DNA of 41,592 nucleotides. Source: Bacillota bacterium. Its GTDB lineage: Bacteria; Bacillota; Sulfobacillia; Sulfobacillales; Sulfobacillaceae. A program made the position numbers and the translations under genes. The notes below the pieces were generated by a model that was given only the letters and a program-made list of their open reading frames with translations, did no database searches and was not told the origin of the DNA. Within the stretch, counting starts at the first letter, position 1. Every line of letters starts with the position of its first letter. Positions 8,811 to 16,708 of the stretch are shown here, piece after piece. The DNA lies in the NCBI GenBank assembly GCA_021820485.1, contig JAKADO010000016.1, positions 1 to 41,592 of the forward strand, in the 5' to 3' direction.

Positions 8811-9311
8811 ATGGAGCCGATGGTGGTGGAAGTGAAAAGCGTGTTGAAACAGGGACTGTCCCTGTTTGCCCATATGATGGACACCGTCAATCAGTTGGAT
8901 CCGGGCCAAAGTCTGATTGTCAAATCGACATTCAATCCGCGGCCGTTGATTTCGCAGATGCGCCGCCGAGGCTATACGGTCAACCAGGACAAAGTCGGAA
9001 AAATGGTGATAACCACCTTCACCCCTGTGACCGGTGCCGCGAATCTCAATGCAGCGGGATCGCCGGCCACACCCGAGGAACCGATCGAGGGTCCTGAAGA
9101 GTTTCTCGACAATCGCGGGTTGGTGCCGCCGGAGCCCATGCAACGTACCTTGGCGAGGCTTGAGGAGATTCCCGTTGGCACTGTTCTCGTCATTCACAAC
9201 GATCGCGTGCCAGTATTCCTGCTGGGTCAACTGGACGACGACGGGTATCCGTATGAAACCCGGGCGCAGGCCGACGATTCGGCCATTGTCCGCATATTGA
9301 AGACGCATTGA
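8811..9311 (+). CDS. Tandem DUF2249 domain protein
   Basis: A 166-residue protein built from two DUF2249 units. Residues about 5-72 form the first (DPGQSLIVKSTFNPRPLI and RRRGYTV). Residues about 95-166 form the second, with the signature LDNRGLVPPEPMQRTLARLE, then PVGTVLVIHNDRVPVFL and GYPYE. The family is small, cytoplasmic and often sits near hemerythrin, Nar and NO-related genes; its biochemical role is not established. ATG with a GGGGG ribosome site upstream, behind a CRP/FNR-type box. It is followed after 19 bases by the membrane paralog pair, so probably one operon. A single-domain relative is encoded at 13361. Confidence 0.75.
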   Translation: MEPMVVEVKSVLKQGLSLFAHMMDTVNQLDPGQSLIVKSTFNPRPLISQMRRRGYTVNQDKVGKMVITTFTPVTGAANLNAAGSPATPEEPIEGPEEFLDNRGLVPPEPMQRTLARLEEIPVGTVLVIHNDRVPVFLLGQLDDDGYPYETRAQADDSAIVRILKTH

Positions 9312-9330
9312 AGAAGGCAGGTGGCGTGGT

Positions 9331-10602
9331 ATGGAGAGGCCCACACCGGATGGCGTAAGATATCAGCCGACCATCAATATTGAAAAGGCGCCTCGCATCG
9401 TAGCTCCCATTCTCTATGTAGGGACCGCCTACGGGTTTTTAGGCTTGGCGGCTCTGCTTTCTATAAATTATGCCCCATGGCTAGCCCGGGGGGATTACGG
9501 CTACCCCTTAGTCATCATGATGGTGCACTTTTTTACCCTAGGATTTCTGTCAATGACTGCCATGGGAATTCTTAACCAATGGATACCGGTCGTGTTTGAC
9601 GTGGAACCCTTGCGCGTGCGCCGCGTGATAGTTAACTTTCTGCTGTACTTGGTCGGCCTTCTGACGTTTGAGTGGGGATTTCAGCAGCACGAGTGGGGCG
9701 TCTTGGCGGTCGGCGGATCCCTTCTGGCGTTGGCGATCCTGGCGTGGAGTGCGGGCGTGCTGGGACAGCTGCACCGGTCATCCAAGCCCCACGATGTTGT
9801 CTATCGCGGCATTCAGAGTGCAGTGCTGGGGTTTAACCTGGTGTGGGTTCTCGGGGTGTTTATGGCCCTTGCCTTTCTCGGGTGGTGGCCGGAATACCAG
9901 GTGCTGCGTGTGCACATCGCCACCGCGTTGGCGGCATGGATGGGCCTTCTCATTCTCACCGTCCAACAGAAATTGAATCCCATGTTTTCCATGTCCCGGG
10001 CGGAAGGCGTGAACTTTGCCCTTCCCATGGTTCTTGCGGGTGGAGGAGTTTTGCTGGCATGGGCGTCCTTGGTGACCTCGCCGCTGCTGATAAGGGTTGG
10101 CGGGGGGCTGTGGGTGGGGACGGCGGTCTTCGCGGGAATCCAGTTGGTGCGCGTGCTGAAGCAGGGAAAGTCCAAGACTTTCGACCGCGTCTTTGTGGGT
10201 GTCGGTGCGGCCTGGCTGCTTTTCTTAGCCGCCGCTATCCTGACCGTTTGGTTGAATCCGCTTGCGGTTCTCGTGGCTTTTTGGGGAATGCTGACGCTGA
10301 TTCTGAGCTATCAAACCCGCATCTTGCCCTTCATGGTAGCGCTGGTGGTGGCCAAACGGCTTCCTGGGCCGGTCTTTAAAGCGTTCTTCATGGCGCAGGC
10401 AATGCACTCCAAGAATCAGCCGGTGATTGTGGCGGTCTTAGGCCTGGCCGGGGCCGCGCTGTCCGTGGCAGGCCGTCTCAAGGGCGCTCCGGCCTTCGAC
10501 GCGGTGTCGGGCACCATCATCCTGTTGCTAATCGCGTCGCAGATTGTCAATGGGGCTCTTTCCATGGCGCAGGGACGGAAACGGGCCCCGGCTCGGCCGT
10601 GA
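9331..10602 (+). CDS. Polytopic membrane protein with conserved intramembrane histidines, paralog A
   Basis: A 423-residue protein with about 12 predicted membrane helices. H66 lies in a hydrophobic segment (MMVHFFTLGFLSM, followed by LNQWIPVVF), and H195 in another (RVHIATALAAWMGLL). The next gene has matching segments with histidines at the same spacing of 129 residues, so the two are paralogs. Such paired helix histidines suggest haem binding, and the pattern recalls NnrS and shortened haem-copper oxidase subunit I proteins. I cannot assign it to either family with certainty. It follows a DUF2249 gene and a CRP/FNR-type box, placing it in the nitrogen-oxide regulon. ATG start with AGGTGG upstream. 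Role in NO handling is inference. Confidence 0.7.
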   Translation: MERPTPDGVRYQPTINIEKAPRIVAPILYVGTAYGFLGLAALLSINYAPWLARGDYGYPLVIMMVHFFTLGFLSMTAMGILNQWIPVVFDVEPLRVRRVIVNFLLYLVGLLTFEWGFQQHEWGVLAVGGSLLALAILAWSAGVLGQLHRSSKPHDVVYRGIQSAVLGFNLVWVLGVFMALAFLGWWPEYQVLRVHIATALAAWMGLLILTVQQKLNPMFSMSRAEGVNFALPMVLAGGGVLLAWASLVTSPLLIRVGGGLWVGTAVFAGIQLVRVLKQGKSKTFDRVFVGVGAAWLLFLAAAILTVWLNPLAVLVAFWGMLTLILSYQTRILPFMVALVVAKRLPGPVFKAFFMAQAMHSKNQPVIVAVLGLAGAALSVAGRLKGAPAFDAVSGTIILLLIASQIVNGALSMAQGRKRAPARP

Positions 10603-11882
10603 TGCGCGATCTTGGCCGGGGTCTTAAAGTGGGCCGTGCGAACACCAATCGCACGTCGCCCCTCCTTGTGCCGCTCATTTTTTGGGTTGCGGGAACGGTG
10701 GCCATCATGGCCGGGCTATGGCGCCTCTTCGTTGTGCGGCGCCTTTTCTTGAACGGCGACGTCGGGGCCGGCCGCGTCATTGCAGCTGTTCATCTGTTTA
10801 CGCTCGGCGGCTTCACTATGGTCATGATGGGGGCTCTTTACCAACTCGTGCCAGTGCTCCTCAACACGGAACCGGTTCGGCCCCGATTGGCGACCATTCA
10901 GTGGGCCGTGTACGCGAGCGGCGTCGTCACGTTCGTGGTGGGAATGAATGACGCGTCCACAGGGGCCATCGGGGTGGGAGGGATTGGACTTCTGTTGGGG
11001 ATAGGATTTTTTGTGGCCAACGTTGGGGGGCGCTTTCGGTTGCGCAAAACCTTCAACATCACAGGCTGGTTTTTCGGCTCAGCGATCGGCTATTTGGCGA
11101 TCACGCTTGTTTTGGGAGGCCTCTTGTCGGTACGCTACACCAGCGGCGCTCCATCATTTGGTCATGAGCTCGCCATTCATCTCACGGTGGCTTTGGGGGG
11201 CTGGTTCGGTCTCTTGGTCATGGGTACGAGCTACCGGCTCTGGGCGATGTTTGGGCGCAAGCATCGCGAACCCAAGCAATGGCGGCTCACCTGGCTATTG
11301 GTCAATTTAGCCGTTGTTGCGCTGGTCGCAGGAGACCTGACCTCGTGGTGGTGGGCCACATTGGCTGGGTGGCTAAGCCAGTTTGCGGCTTTTGTGACAT
11401 ACGTCGCGGACATCGCGGCCGCTGGATTGTTCGACAGTCGGACAATGAGGGATGCGGCGCTCCGCACGGTGTGGCCCGGCACCGTCTTTTTGGCGATGTG
11501 GGAAGTGCTGGGAAGCCTGGCGCTTTTCGGTCACCAGCCACGCTTGTGGATTCCGGCGTTGCTTTGTTATGGCTTGGGATGGGTTGGCATGAGTTTTCTC
11601 GGTTTCGTGCAAAAAATTGTGCCCTTCATCATCTGGCTTCATCGCTATGCCCATGTCCATGGGCAGGGAAAGATGCCCCGGCTGGATGACATTTGGCGGC
11701 CTGATTGGGCATATCCGCCCATGATCTCGGCGACTTTAGGAATGGTGTGCTTAGTCGTTGGACTGGGGATTAAGAACGTGGCAGTGTTCACGACGGGCAT
11801 CGTCTTCGAAATTCTTGCGTGGCTGGTCTTGGCGGCAGCCGGCGTGCGGGCGGTGGGGGGGCCCCACCAGAGACCCGAGTGA
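10602..11882 (+). CDS. Polytopic membrane protein with conserved intramembrane histidines, paralog B
   Basis: A 426-residue protein with about 12 membrane helices, paralogous to the previous gene. VHLFTLGGFTMVMMGALYQ carries H64 and IHLTVALGGWFGLLVMG carries H193; these align with H66 and H195 of paralog A. Near the C-terminus FVQKIVPFIIWLH aligns with YQTRILPFMVAL of paralog A, but here extra histidines follow (H347, H351, H353), so B has more possible metal ligands. The ATG at 10602 overlaps the previous stop by one base (TGATG); a GTG one codon earlier is the alternative. Function unknown; a haem-containing membrane partner complex with A is a reasonable guess. Confidence 0.7.
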   Translation: MRDLGRGLKVGRANTNRTSPLLVPLIFWVAGTVAIMAGLWRLFVVRRLFLNGDVGAGRVIAAVHLFTLGGFTMVMMGALYQLVPVLLNTEPVRPRLATIQWAVYASGVVTFVVGMNDASTGAIGVGGIGLLLGIGFFVANVGGRFRLRKTFNITGWFFGSAIGYLAITLVLGGLLSVRYTSGAPSFGHELAIHLTVALGGWFGLLVMGTSYRLWAMFGRKHREPKQWRLTWLLVNLAVVALVAGDLTSWWWATLAGWLSQFAAFVTYVADIAAAGLFDSRTMRDAALRTVWPGTVFLAMWEVLGSLALFGHQPRLWIPALLCYGLGWVGMSFLGFVQKIVPFIIWLHRYAHVHGQGKMPRLDDIWRPDWAYPPMISATLGMVCLVVGLGIKNVAVFTTGIVFEILAWLVLAAAGVRAVGGPHQRPE

Positions 11883-11951
11883 TGCGTGAGAGCCGATGGG
11901 CGGTCGTGCTTGACGCTAAGGAATGGCTCGGGCGAAACGGCCCGCGCCTTC

Positions 11952-12659
11952 TTAGTGAAGAAATCCTCCAATCCCGTTGATGAAGAGAGCGATCCCCACC
12001 ACTACAAGTCCGAAGGCTGTTCCCCGAAGAACCCATTTTCGAAGGGTGTCGCCAAACCAGGCCACGCTGCGTGCCGCCACGATGCTGAGAAAAACCTTGG
12101 ACCCTACCAAACAAACGTAGAATCCAAAAATGAAGAGAGCCCCATCGAGGGGGTGCCGGGTTCCGGCGCGGATGGTAATCGGCGCGCCCACGATGGCCCA
12201 AAAGAGCCATGCATGGGGATTGAGAAAGTTCACCCAAACTGCACGCTTGAGTGGCGTGTGCTGATCGGCAAGTGTGCGAGATTCTGTTTGAGTTTGGTTC
12301 TCGGAGCCGATGGCAATAGCCACGCCAGCGCTGTATTCCCCTGCTTCGGCTGGTTTCCAGGCATTCGAAGTCCGCCATGTGTCCCACGCGATGTAACTCA
12401 CTAGGAGAGCCCCGAAAATGCTGATGATATGCAACAGGATCAGCGGCACAAGGCCGATGATGGCGACGGTTACGATAACAACAACCGCGTCAGAGAGGAG
12501 TGGCGCCAGCGCGGTTAAAGCTCCTGCGCGCCAGCCAAAGCGGGCGGCGTTGGAGATGACGAGTGCTTGCAAAGGACCTGGGGAAAACCCCGCGGCCAGG
12601 CCCAACATGATTCCGAGAATCGCATAGTGTATGGTGTGCCCCTCCCCGTCTATCCTCAC
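11952..12659 (-). CDS. LysE/RhtB-family amino-acid exporter
   Basis: About 235 residues. The N-terminal helix carries the family motif GLAAGFSPGPLQALVISNAARFG split over helix 1 and loop, followed by helices with LLSDAVVVIVTVA, and later the segment NFLNPHAWLFW, the typical N-x-x-N/NP motif of LysE exporters. Roughly six helices with a polar loop in the middle. The start is uncertain: GTG at 12659 is used, TTG at 12680 is longer, and the best ribosome site (GGGGAGGGG) sits just before an in-frame ATA at 12632. Convergent with the membrane paralog operon. Substrate not readable; unrelated to the surrounding respiration genes. Confidence 0.78.
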   Translation of the reverse strand: MRIDGEGHTIHYAILGIMLGLAAGFSPGPLQALVISNAARFGWRAGALTALAPLLSDAVVVIVTVAIIGLVPLILLHIISIFGALLVSYIAWDTWRTSNAWKPAEAGEYSAGVAIAIGSENQTQTESRTLADQHTPLKRAVWVNFLNPHAWLFWAIVGAPITIRAGTRHPLDGALFIFGFYVCLVGSKVFLSIVAARSVAWFGDTLRKWVLRGTAFGLVVVGIALFINGIGGFLH

Positions 12660-12896
12660 AGCAGCTGCTATCCGCGCCAATCCCTAGCCATGGATATTCG
12701 ATAAGGGCCGAAGGTTTCCTTTAACCGGTACGGGCCATAAGTACGAAAGGGTCCGGAGCCAACTTTCCTCGTCCGTTGCCCTATGCGGGTCAGGAATCGT
12801 TCAGCGCTAAACGAAGAGCGATCCGCCTGCGAAATCACCCATTCCTGCGTCAACTGTTCGTGCAGCAAAGCCAACCTGTGTGCTCTTCCCTCGTAA

Positions 12897-12939
12897 TGTG
12901 ATGACCATCACGGTGGTGCGAACAGACCCAAGCGAAAAT
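12897..12939 (+). promoter_or_regulatory. CRP/FNR-type box and -10 ahead of 12960 gene
   Basis: TGTGA-tgacca-TCACG at 12897-12912; GAAAAT at 12934-12939 lies 36 bases after the first G of GTGA, as at most other boxes here. Predicted leader is only about 14 bases. Confidence 0.6.
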
Positions 12940-12959
12940 ACGGGAAGGAGGGGCGTGTC

Positions 12960-13298
12960 ATGATTACTCTGGAATCCGTCGCATGGGTACAGGAAGGCTG
13001 GGAGCTCCGGTTTGCCATTTGTGAGGGGGTTTATCATCTCGACAATTACCCCGTGAGGGTTTCACACTTGGCGGTTACCGAGGATGCCCGGGTGAAGGAG
13101 TCATTGGCGGTTGTTGCCACCGGACTTTTAAAGCGCCATATGCGTAGCGGCGCTGTGCCGCCGCACGCCATGGTGCTGGATTGGTCGCGGGCTGATCGAA
13201 TCTGTGCCGGTGGCCCCGAAGAGATGAAAGCGGCCTGCAAGGTCATCGAGGAGGCTGGTTTAACTGTAGTGGGTGGAGCAATCTCCAACCACTTCTGA
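12960..13298 (+). CDS. Unknown small protein upstream of DUF2249
   Basis: A 112-residue soluble protein I do not recognise. It starts as a beta-rich segment (ITLESVAWVQEGWELRF) and ends with a helix and a GLTVVGG strand. Two cysteines are present, at residues 21 and 81, without a metal-binding pattern. ATG start with GGAAGGAGGGG upstream, so translation is well supported. It sits directly behind a CRP/FNR-type box and 62 bases before a DUF2249 gene, probably one transcript. A role in nitrogen-oxide stress is suggested only by context. Confidence 0.65.
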   Translation: MITLESVAWVQEGWELRFAICEGVYHLDNYPVRVSHLAVTEDARVKESLAVVATGLLKRHMRSGAVPPHAMVLDWSRADRICAGGPEEMKAACKVIEEAGLTVVGGAISNHF

Positions 13299-13360
13299 GA
13301 TGCGAGGATCCGTCTGAGATTCCGCGCGTTGCGGACATTTTTCAATGAGGAGGCCACGTT

Positions 13361-13582
13361 GTGAGGGAACTGGATGTTCGCCCCATTCTTGAGGCAGGTG
13401 GGGAGCCGTTCGAGAAGATTATGGGATTTGTGGAGGCTTTGGCCCCGGGCGAAGGCTTTCGGCTATGGGCGACATTTAAGCCGGAGCCGCTCTTGGCAGT
13501 GCTCGCCAAAAAGGGGTATAGCGGTGTAGCCCAAGAGATGCGTGACGGTAATTGGGCTGTGGATTTCACGCCGCTCGAGTGA
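13361..13582 (+). CDS. Single-domain DUF2249 protein
   Basis: A 73-residue protein with a complete DUF2249 domain: ELDVRPILEAGGEPFEKIM, then LAPGEGFRLWATFKPEPLLA and KKGYSGVAQEM. GTG start, chosen because GAGGAGG lies seven bases upstream. Compared with the tandem protein at 8811, this copy aligns best with its first domain (APGE...KPEPLL). It lies between an unknown protein gene and the Crp/Fnr regulator. The family is cytoplasmic and of unknown activity; context with hemerythrin and Nar genes suggests redox or NO related work. Confidence 0.78.
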   Translation: MRELDVRPILEAGGEPFEKIMGFVEALAPGEGFRLWATFKPEPLLAVLAKKGYSGVAQEMRDGNWAVDFTPLE

Positions 13583-13654
13583 GAAAGGGCTAGTCGGAGG
13601 TCGTGCCTGCAGGCTGCACAGACCCGCCTAAGACGGCGCCTTCGCTGGCAGAAA

Positions 13655-13684
13655 TTCGCACAGAGCTCCAGCCCGCAGTATAAT
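13655..13684 (+). promoter_or_regulatory. Sigma-A type promoter of the Crp/Fnr regulator
   Basis: Perfect TATAAT at 13679-13684 with TTCGCA (4 of 6) 18 bases upstream. No GTGA-N6-TCAC box is present, so the regulator appears constitutive and not autoregulated. The leader to the ATG at 13703 is very short. Confidence 0.6.
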
Positions 13685-13702
13685 GAGGCGGGGGTCCGAA
13701 CG

Positions 13703-14359
13703 ATGCAATCTGAAGGTTATGATGTGCCACTCCTAAAACTAGTGCCGGCAGCCACCTTGGCTGATAGTCTTATCATTCGCCGGTATCATACGGGCGAGCG
13801 AATTTTTGAGCAAAGCGATCCGACGACCGGACTCTGGTTTGTGATGGATGGCCGCGTTGCGGTAGAGCGGGTAGGCGCGGACGGCAATGTGACAACCACT
13901 GGAGTTTGGATTGCTGGTGATATTGTGGGCATCGCCGGGCTTTGGGACCGCAGCGGATATCCTGCCTCGGCTCGCGCGCTATCAAATCCCACGGTGATGG
14001 GATGGATTGCCCGCGATGTTGTGATGCGCCTTCATCAAGAGGTTGCGCAGTTTGGACTGGAAATCAGTCGGCTATTGTCGGAGCGCCTCCGCTTCATTCA
14101 AGAGTCTGTCTCAAGCCGTCAGGGCCGCCCTATCGTCAACCAAGTGGCATCAGTACTGCATACCCTGTCGCTCCGGATGGGCGACTCCATCGGATTGACC
14201 CACGAAGATTTGGCCCATATTATTGGTACGCATCGAGAAACGGTTAGCAGAGCCTTGCAAGAATTGACGCGCGAAGGCATTGTTAATTCTCGGCATGGCG
14301 CCATCGAAATCGTAAACCCCGAAAAATTGCAGGACTGGAGTACAACGGCCAACAAGTAG
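13703..14359 (+). CDS. Crp/Fnr-family regulator without cysteines; likely controller of the local regulon
   Basis: A 218-residue protein with an N-terminal cyclic-nucleotide-binding-type beta barrel (about 20-110), a long dimerisation helix (about 112-138) and a C-terminal winged helix (about 150-210). The recognition helix reads T-H-R-E-T-V-S-R at 176-183. R178, E179 and R183 match CRP R180, E181 and R185, which read GTGA; FNR proteins reading TTGAT differ here. The protein has no cysteine, so an FNR iron-sulfur sensor is excluded. The nucleotide-binding signature of CRP is not obvious. Haem/NO sensing as in DNR is possible. Eleven matching GTGA-N6-TCAC boxes in this window are its probable targets. 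Strong terminator after the gene. Confidence 0.9.
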   Translation: MQSEGYDVPLLKLVPAATLADSLIIRRYHTGERIFEQSDPTTGLWFVMDGRVAVERVGADGNVTTTGVWIAGDIVGIAGLWDRSGYPASARALSNPTVMGWIARDVVMRLHQEVAQFGLEISRLLSERLRFIQESVSSRQGRPIVNQVASVLHTLSLRMGDSIGLTHEDLAHIIGTHRETVSRALQELTREGIVNSRHGAIEIVNPEKLQDWSTTANK

Positions 14360-14374
14360 CGCAGGCCCAGATGC

Positions 14375-14410
14375 AAGGCCAGTGTGTTAGCCAACGCACC
14401 GGCCTTTTTT
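14375..14410 (+). terminator. Rho-independent terminator of the Crp/Fnr gene
   Basis: Stem AAGGCC-a-GTG-t-G pairs with C-GCAC-c-GGCCTT (interrupted by two mismatched positions), followed by TTTTTT. Confidence 0.85.
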
Positions 14411-14467
14411 CGACCGTGAATTCTCCTAAGGTTTCCCCGTGAACTCGGCGGACTCTTGGGTGTTTTT

Positions 14468-14510
14468 GGTGACGTTTGTCACATATCGTTTCGCCAACAC
14501 ATTCCACAAT
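14468..14510 (+). promoter_or_regulatory. CRP/FNR-type box and -10 ahead of a decayed MarR gene
   Basis: GTGA-cgtttg-TCACA at 14469-14483 and CACAAT at 14505-14510, again 36 bases apart. The nearest downstream coding remnant is the MarR pseudogene; the intact osmC gene is about 560 bases away. Confidence 0.55.
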
Positions 14511-14937
14511 GAATTTAGCCACGGAAGCGCAAAACCGAGCGCCGGACGTGAAAGTAACCAAGAGCGATTGTGAGAACCTGGGGTGTTCCAAAGCCGTCCC
14601 GGTACCTTACGTCGCTTCGGTGAGGATTAAGCGCGGCTTCAAGGGCTTACCCCGCATCAGCAGTAGTCGTTGCTGGGCATTAGGAGAACTCTCGCGCGAG
14701 GATGGGCGACGGTCGGGGAACTGAATGAGTCTCCACAAGTAAAGAATTACGGCGTGGTGGGATTGATCGACCAAGCAAAAGCCTTGGGATGGTTGTGCAT
14801 TGAGAGGCGACCATCGGGTGACCGAAATTTTCCTCACGTCCCATGGACAGGAAGTGCCGGACAATTTGGCCCACGCACACAGGAGGGAGTTGGCCCGGTT
14901 GTCACGCGAGACGCTTATGTACTTCTGGTGGAGCTGA
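14509..14937 (+). pseudogene. Decayed MarR-family regulator with two frameshifts
   Basis: No intact gene fills 14411-15067, but three successive reading-frame pieces line up as a MarR winged helix. Frame one gives RISSSRCWALGELSREDG (helices 1-2). A one-base loss near 14705 moves to the frame reading ATVGELNESPQVKNYG, then GLIDQAKALGWLCIERRPSG (recognition helix and wing). A second shift near 14818 returns to VTEIFLTSHGQEV and HRRELARLSRETLMYF, ending in TGA. The order and spacing fit MarR/OhrR proteins of about 140 residues. The true start is unclear; the ATG at 14509 overlaps the predicted -10 and GTG at 14548 is an alternative. It lies next to osmC, and OhrR regulators often accompany OsmC/Ohr genes. 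Confidence 0.55.
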
Positions 14938-15067
14938 GCCAGTGGTCAGGATAATGGCGCGGAGTTGCACGGGCGCGCATTGAATTGGATGTGGGGCAGT
15001 TGCGCGCCGACCGCGGAGACCATGCGTGAGCCATTGTAATTACGTTTTGGAGAGGCAGGGACACCAA

Positions 15068-15502
15068 ATGGATTTAGTCTTTCACGTCAATGCGGAATGG
15101 GCTGGGGTCGGGAAAGAGGGAGAAGGCAGCATGCAGATTGGGGACCAGCGGTTGCCGTACAGCGCGCCGGCTAACATGGGGGGGAAGGGCGTCGGAGCGA
15201 GTCCCGAGGAATTGCTCCTCTCCGCGGTGACCGCATGTTACAGTGGAACGTTGATGAGAGTCTTGGATCAGTTGCATCTCCCCGGCGACTCCATCGTGAT
15301 TCATACCGACGGCATCGTTGAGGGTTTTCCCGCAACCGCGAAATTCTCCCATATTACGGTCCACCCGACGATTAAGGGCGGCGACCCAATGAGGCAGGGA
15401 GAGTACGAAAATGCGGTGCAGACGGCGCGCGATCGTTGCTTCATTGGCCGTACGGTGCGCGATTACCTGAACTATTCCGTAGGCCATGTGACGGTGGATT
15501 GA
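15068..15502 (+). CDS. OsmC/Ohr-family peroxide or organic hydroperoxide protein
   Basis: A 144-residue protein with the OsmC fold: N-terminal beta strands, GASPEELLLSAVTACYSGTL with one conserved cysteine, and a second cysteine in RCFIGRTVRDYL. The pair is the thiol catalytic site of OsmC/Ohr proteins, which reduce organic hydroperoxides in the cytoplasm. The ATG at 15068 gives the usual length and follows GGAGAGGCAGGG; a GTG at 15026 would add 14 non-family residues. Upstream is a decayed MarR gene, possibly a former OhrR-like partner. YhfA-like OsmC proteins of unknown function are the alternative. Confidence 0.82.
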   Translation: MDLVFHVNAEWAGVGKEGEGSMQIGDQRLPYSAPANMGGKGVGASPEELLLSAVTACYSGTLMRVLDQLHLPGDSIVIHTDGIVEGFPATAKFSHITVHPTIKGGDPMRQGEYENAVQTARDRCFIGRTVRDYLNYSVGHVTVD

Positions 15503-15709
15503 GGGAGTTTAACAAAAGGGGTTCCGAACATCCACGTGGAGCATCCGGAAACGGGCCGAACCTGGCCGGGGGGCTCAACTGGCGATTTAAAGGGATGAAT
15601 AGGGTGTGAGAAAGCTCTCTTGGTTGTTGGAACGAGGATACACATTACTGGGAGGACCGCGCATCTGGGCGCCGACAACTCACTCATAAAGGAGCGCGTT
15701 GAGGTCGTG

Positions 15710-16708
15710 ATGGGGAAGAAGCCCAAACGTTTTTATACGGGGTATTTTGCGTCCGTTATGGCTACTGGCATCGTGTCCACAGTGTTGCTTCTCTACCATC
15801 ATTACTGGATCTCTGATGCGCTCATGGCGGTGGCAGCGGCGTTGTATTTGGTTCTGTGGTACACGTACATTGCCCGGGCTATGGCAGCTCCGCGCGAGAT
15901 GTGGAAGGATTTGACGGGGCCGTCGACCGCCTTTGGATTTTTCACCATTGTCGCTGCGTCGAACGTCTTGGCAGTGCGTTTTATCTTTGAGCACTGGGTT
16001 GGGCTTTCGATAATTCTGGGCACCGTGGGCTTGGGAATTTGGGCCGTTCTGTTTTATACCGTGATGACAGCCCTCGTCACCGGGCCTGCCATCGACCTGT
16101 CTTCAGTCAATGGAGGATGGCTCATCGCCATCGTTGCGGAGCAGTCCATCGCAACCTATTTGGCTGCTATGATTGACTATCTTCCTCGCCATGCTTCGGT
16201 CTTGTTCCTGACTGCCACAACTTTCTGGGCCATGGGCCTCATATTTTATGTTCTCTTTATGGGGCTGATCATGAATCGCTTGCTTTTCCAGTCGGTAACA
16301 TTCGACGACCTGCAGCCGCCCTATTGGATAAACATGGGCGCGACGGCGATTACGGTGCTGGCTAGCTCGCGCCTCTTGGCCATCCACGTACACGCGCAAA
16401 TCTTATTGACCCTGCGCCCATTTCTTGAGGGTGTGACTCTTGCGCTATGGGCATGGGGCAGTTGGTGGATTCCTTTGTTGATTATCCTCGGGGTTTGGAA
16501 ATACTGGCGCGGGCGCGAAAAGGTCGGATATCATCCCGCTCAGTGGAGTATTGTATTTCCTCTCGGAATGTACGCCACCGCGACAACCACAATGTCGCGC
16601 ATACATGGATTTTATCCCCTTCATTGGGTCGGGGCGGGGTTTTTATGGATTGCTGTCGGCGCATGGGTTTTGGTATCCGCGCTGGCCATACGAATGTACC
16701 GTACGTAA
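15710..16708 (+). CDS. TDT-family transporter (TehA/SLAC1 type)
   Basis: A 332-residue protein with ten predicted helices of the tellurite-resistance/dicarboxylate transporter family. Signatures are FYTGYFASVMATGIVS at the N-terminus, PPYWINMGATAITVLA in the middle, and WSIVFPLGMYATAT near the C-terminus. Members move anions such as malate, sulfite or nitrite-like ions, or act as channels. The ATG at 15710 follows a GAGG five bases upstream; a GTG one codon earlier and longer starts back to 15620 remain possible. It lies alone between osmC and the gap. In a nitrate/nitrite region an anion channel is plausible, but the substrate is not readable. Confidence 0.85.
   Translation: MGKKPKRFYTGYFASVMATGIVSTVLLLYHHYWISDALMAVAAALYLVLWYTYIARAMAAPREMWKDLTGPSTAFGFFTIVAASNVLAVRFIFEHWVGLSIILGTVGLGIWAVLFYTVMTALVTGPAIDLSSVNGGWLIAIVAEQSIATYLAAMIDYLPRHASVLFLTATTFWAMGLIFYVLFMGLIMNRLLFQSVTFDDLQPPYWINMGATAITVLASSRLLAIHVHAQILLTLRPFLEGVTLALWAWGSWWIPLLIILGVWKYWRGREKVGYHPAQWSIVFPLGMYATATTTMSRIHGFYPLHWVGAGFLWIAVGAWVLVSALAIRMYRT

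Noticed and set aside
12668..12874. Open frame on the minus strand before lysE
   Set aside because: No ribosome site or known motif; it lies in the intergenic region.
15518..15552. Interrupted inverted repeat around CCACGTGG after osmC as a terminator
   Set aside because: Only the short outer arms and the central octamer pair well, and no T-run follows.
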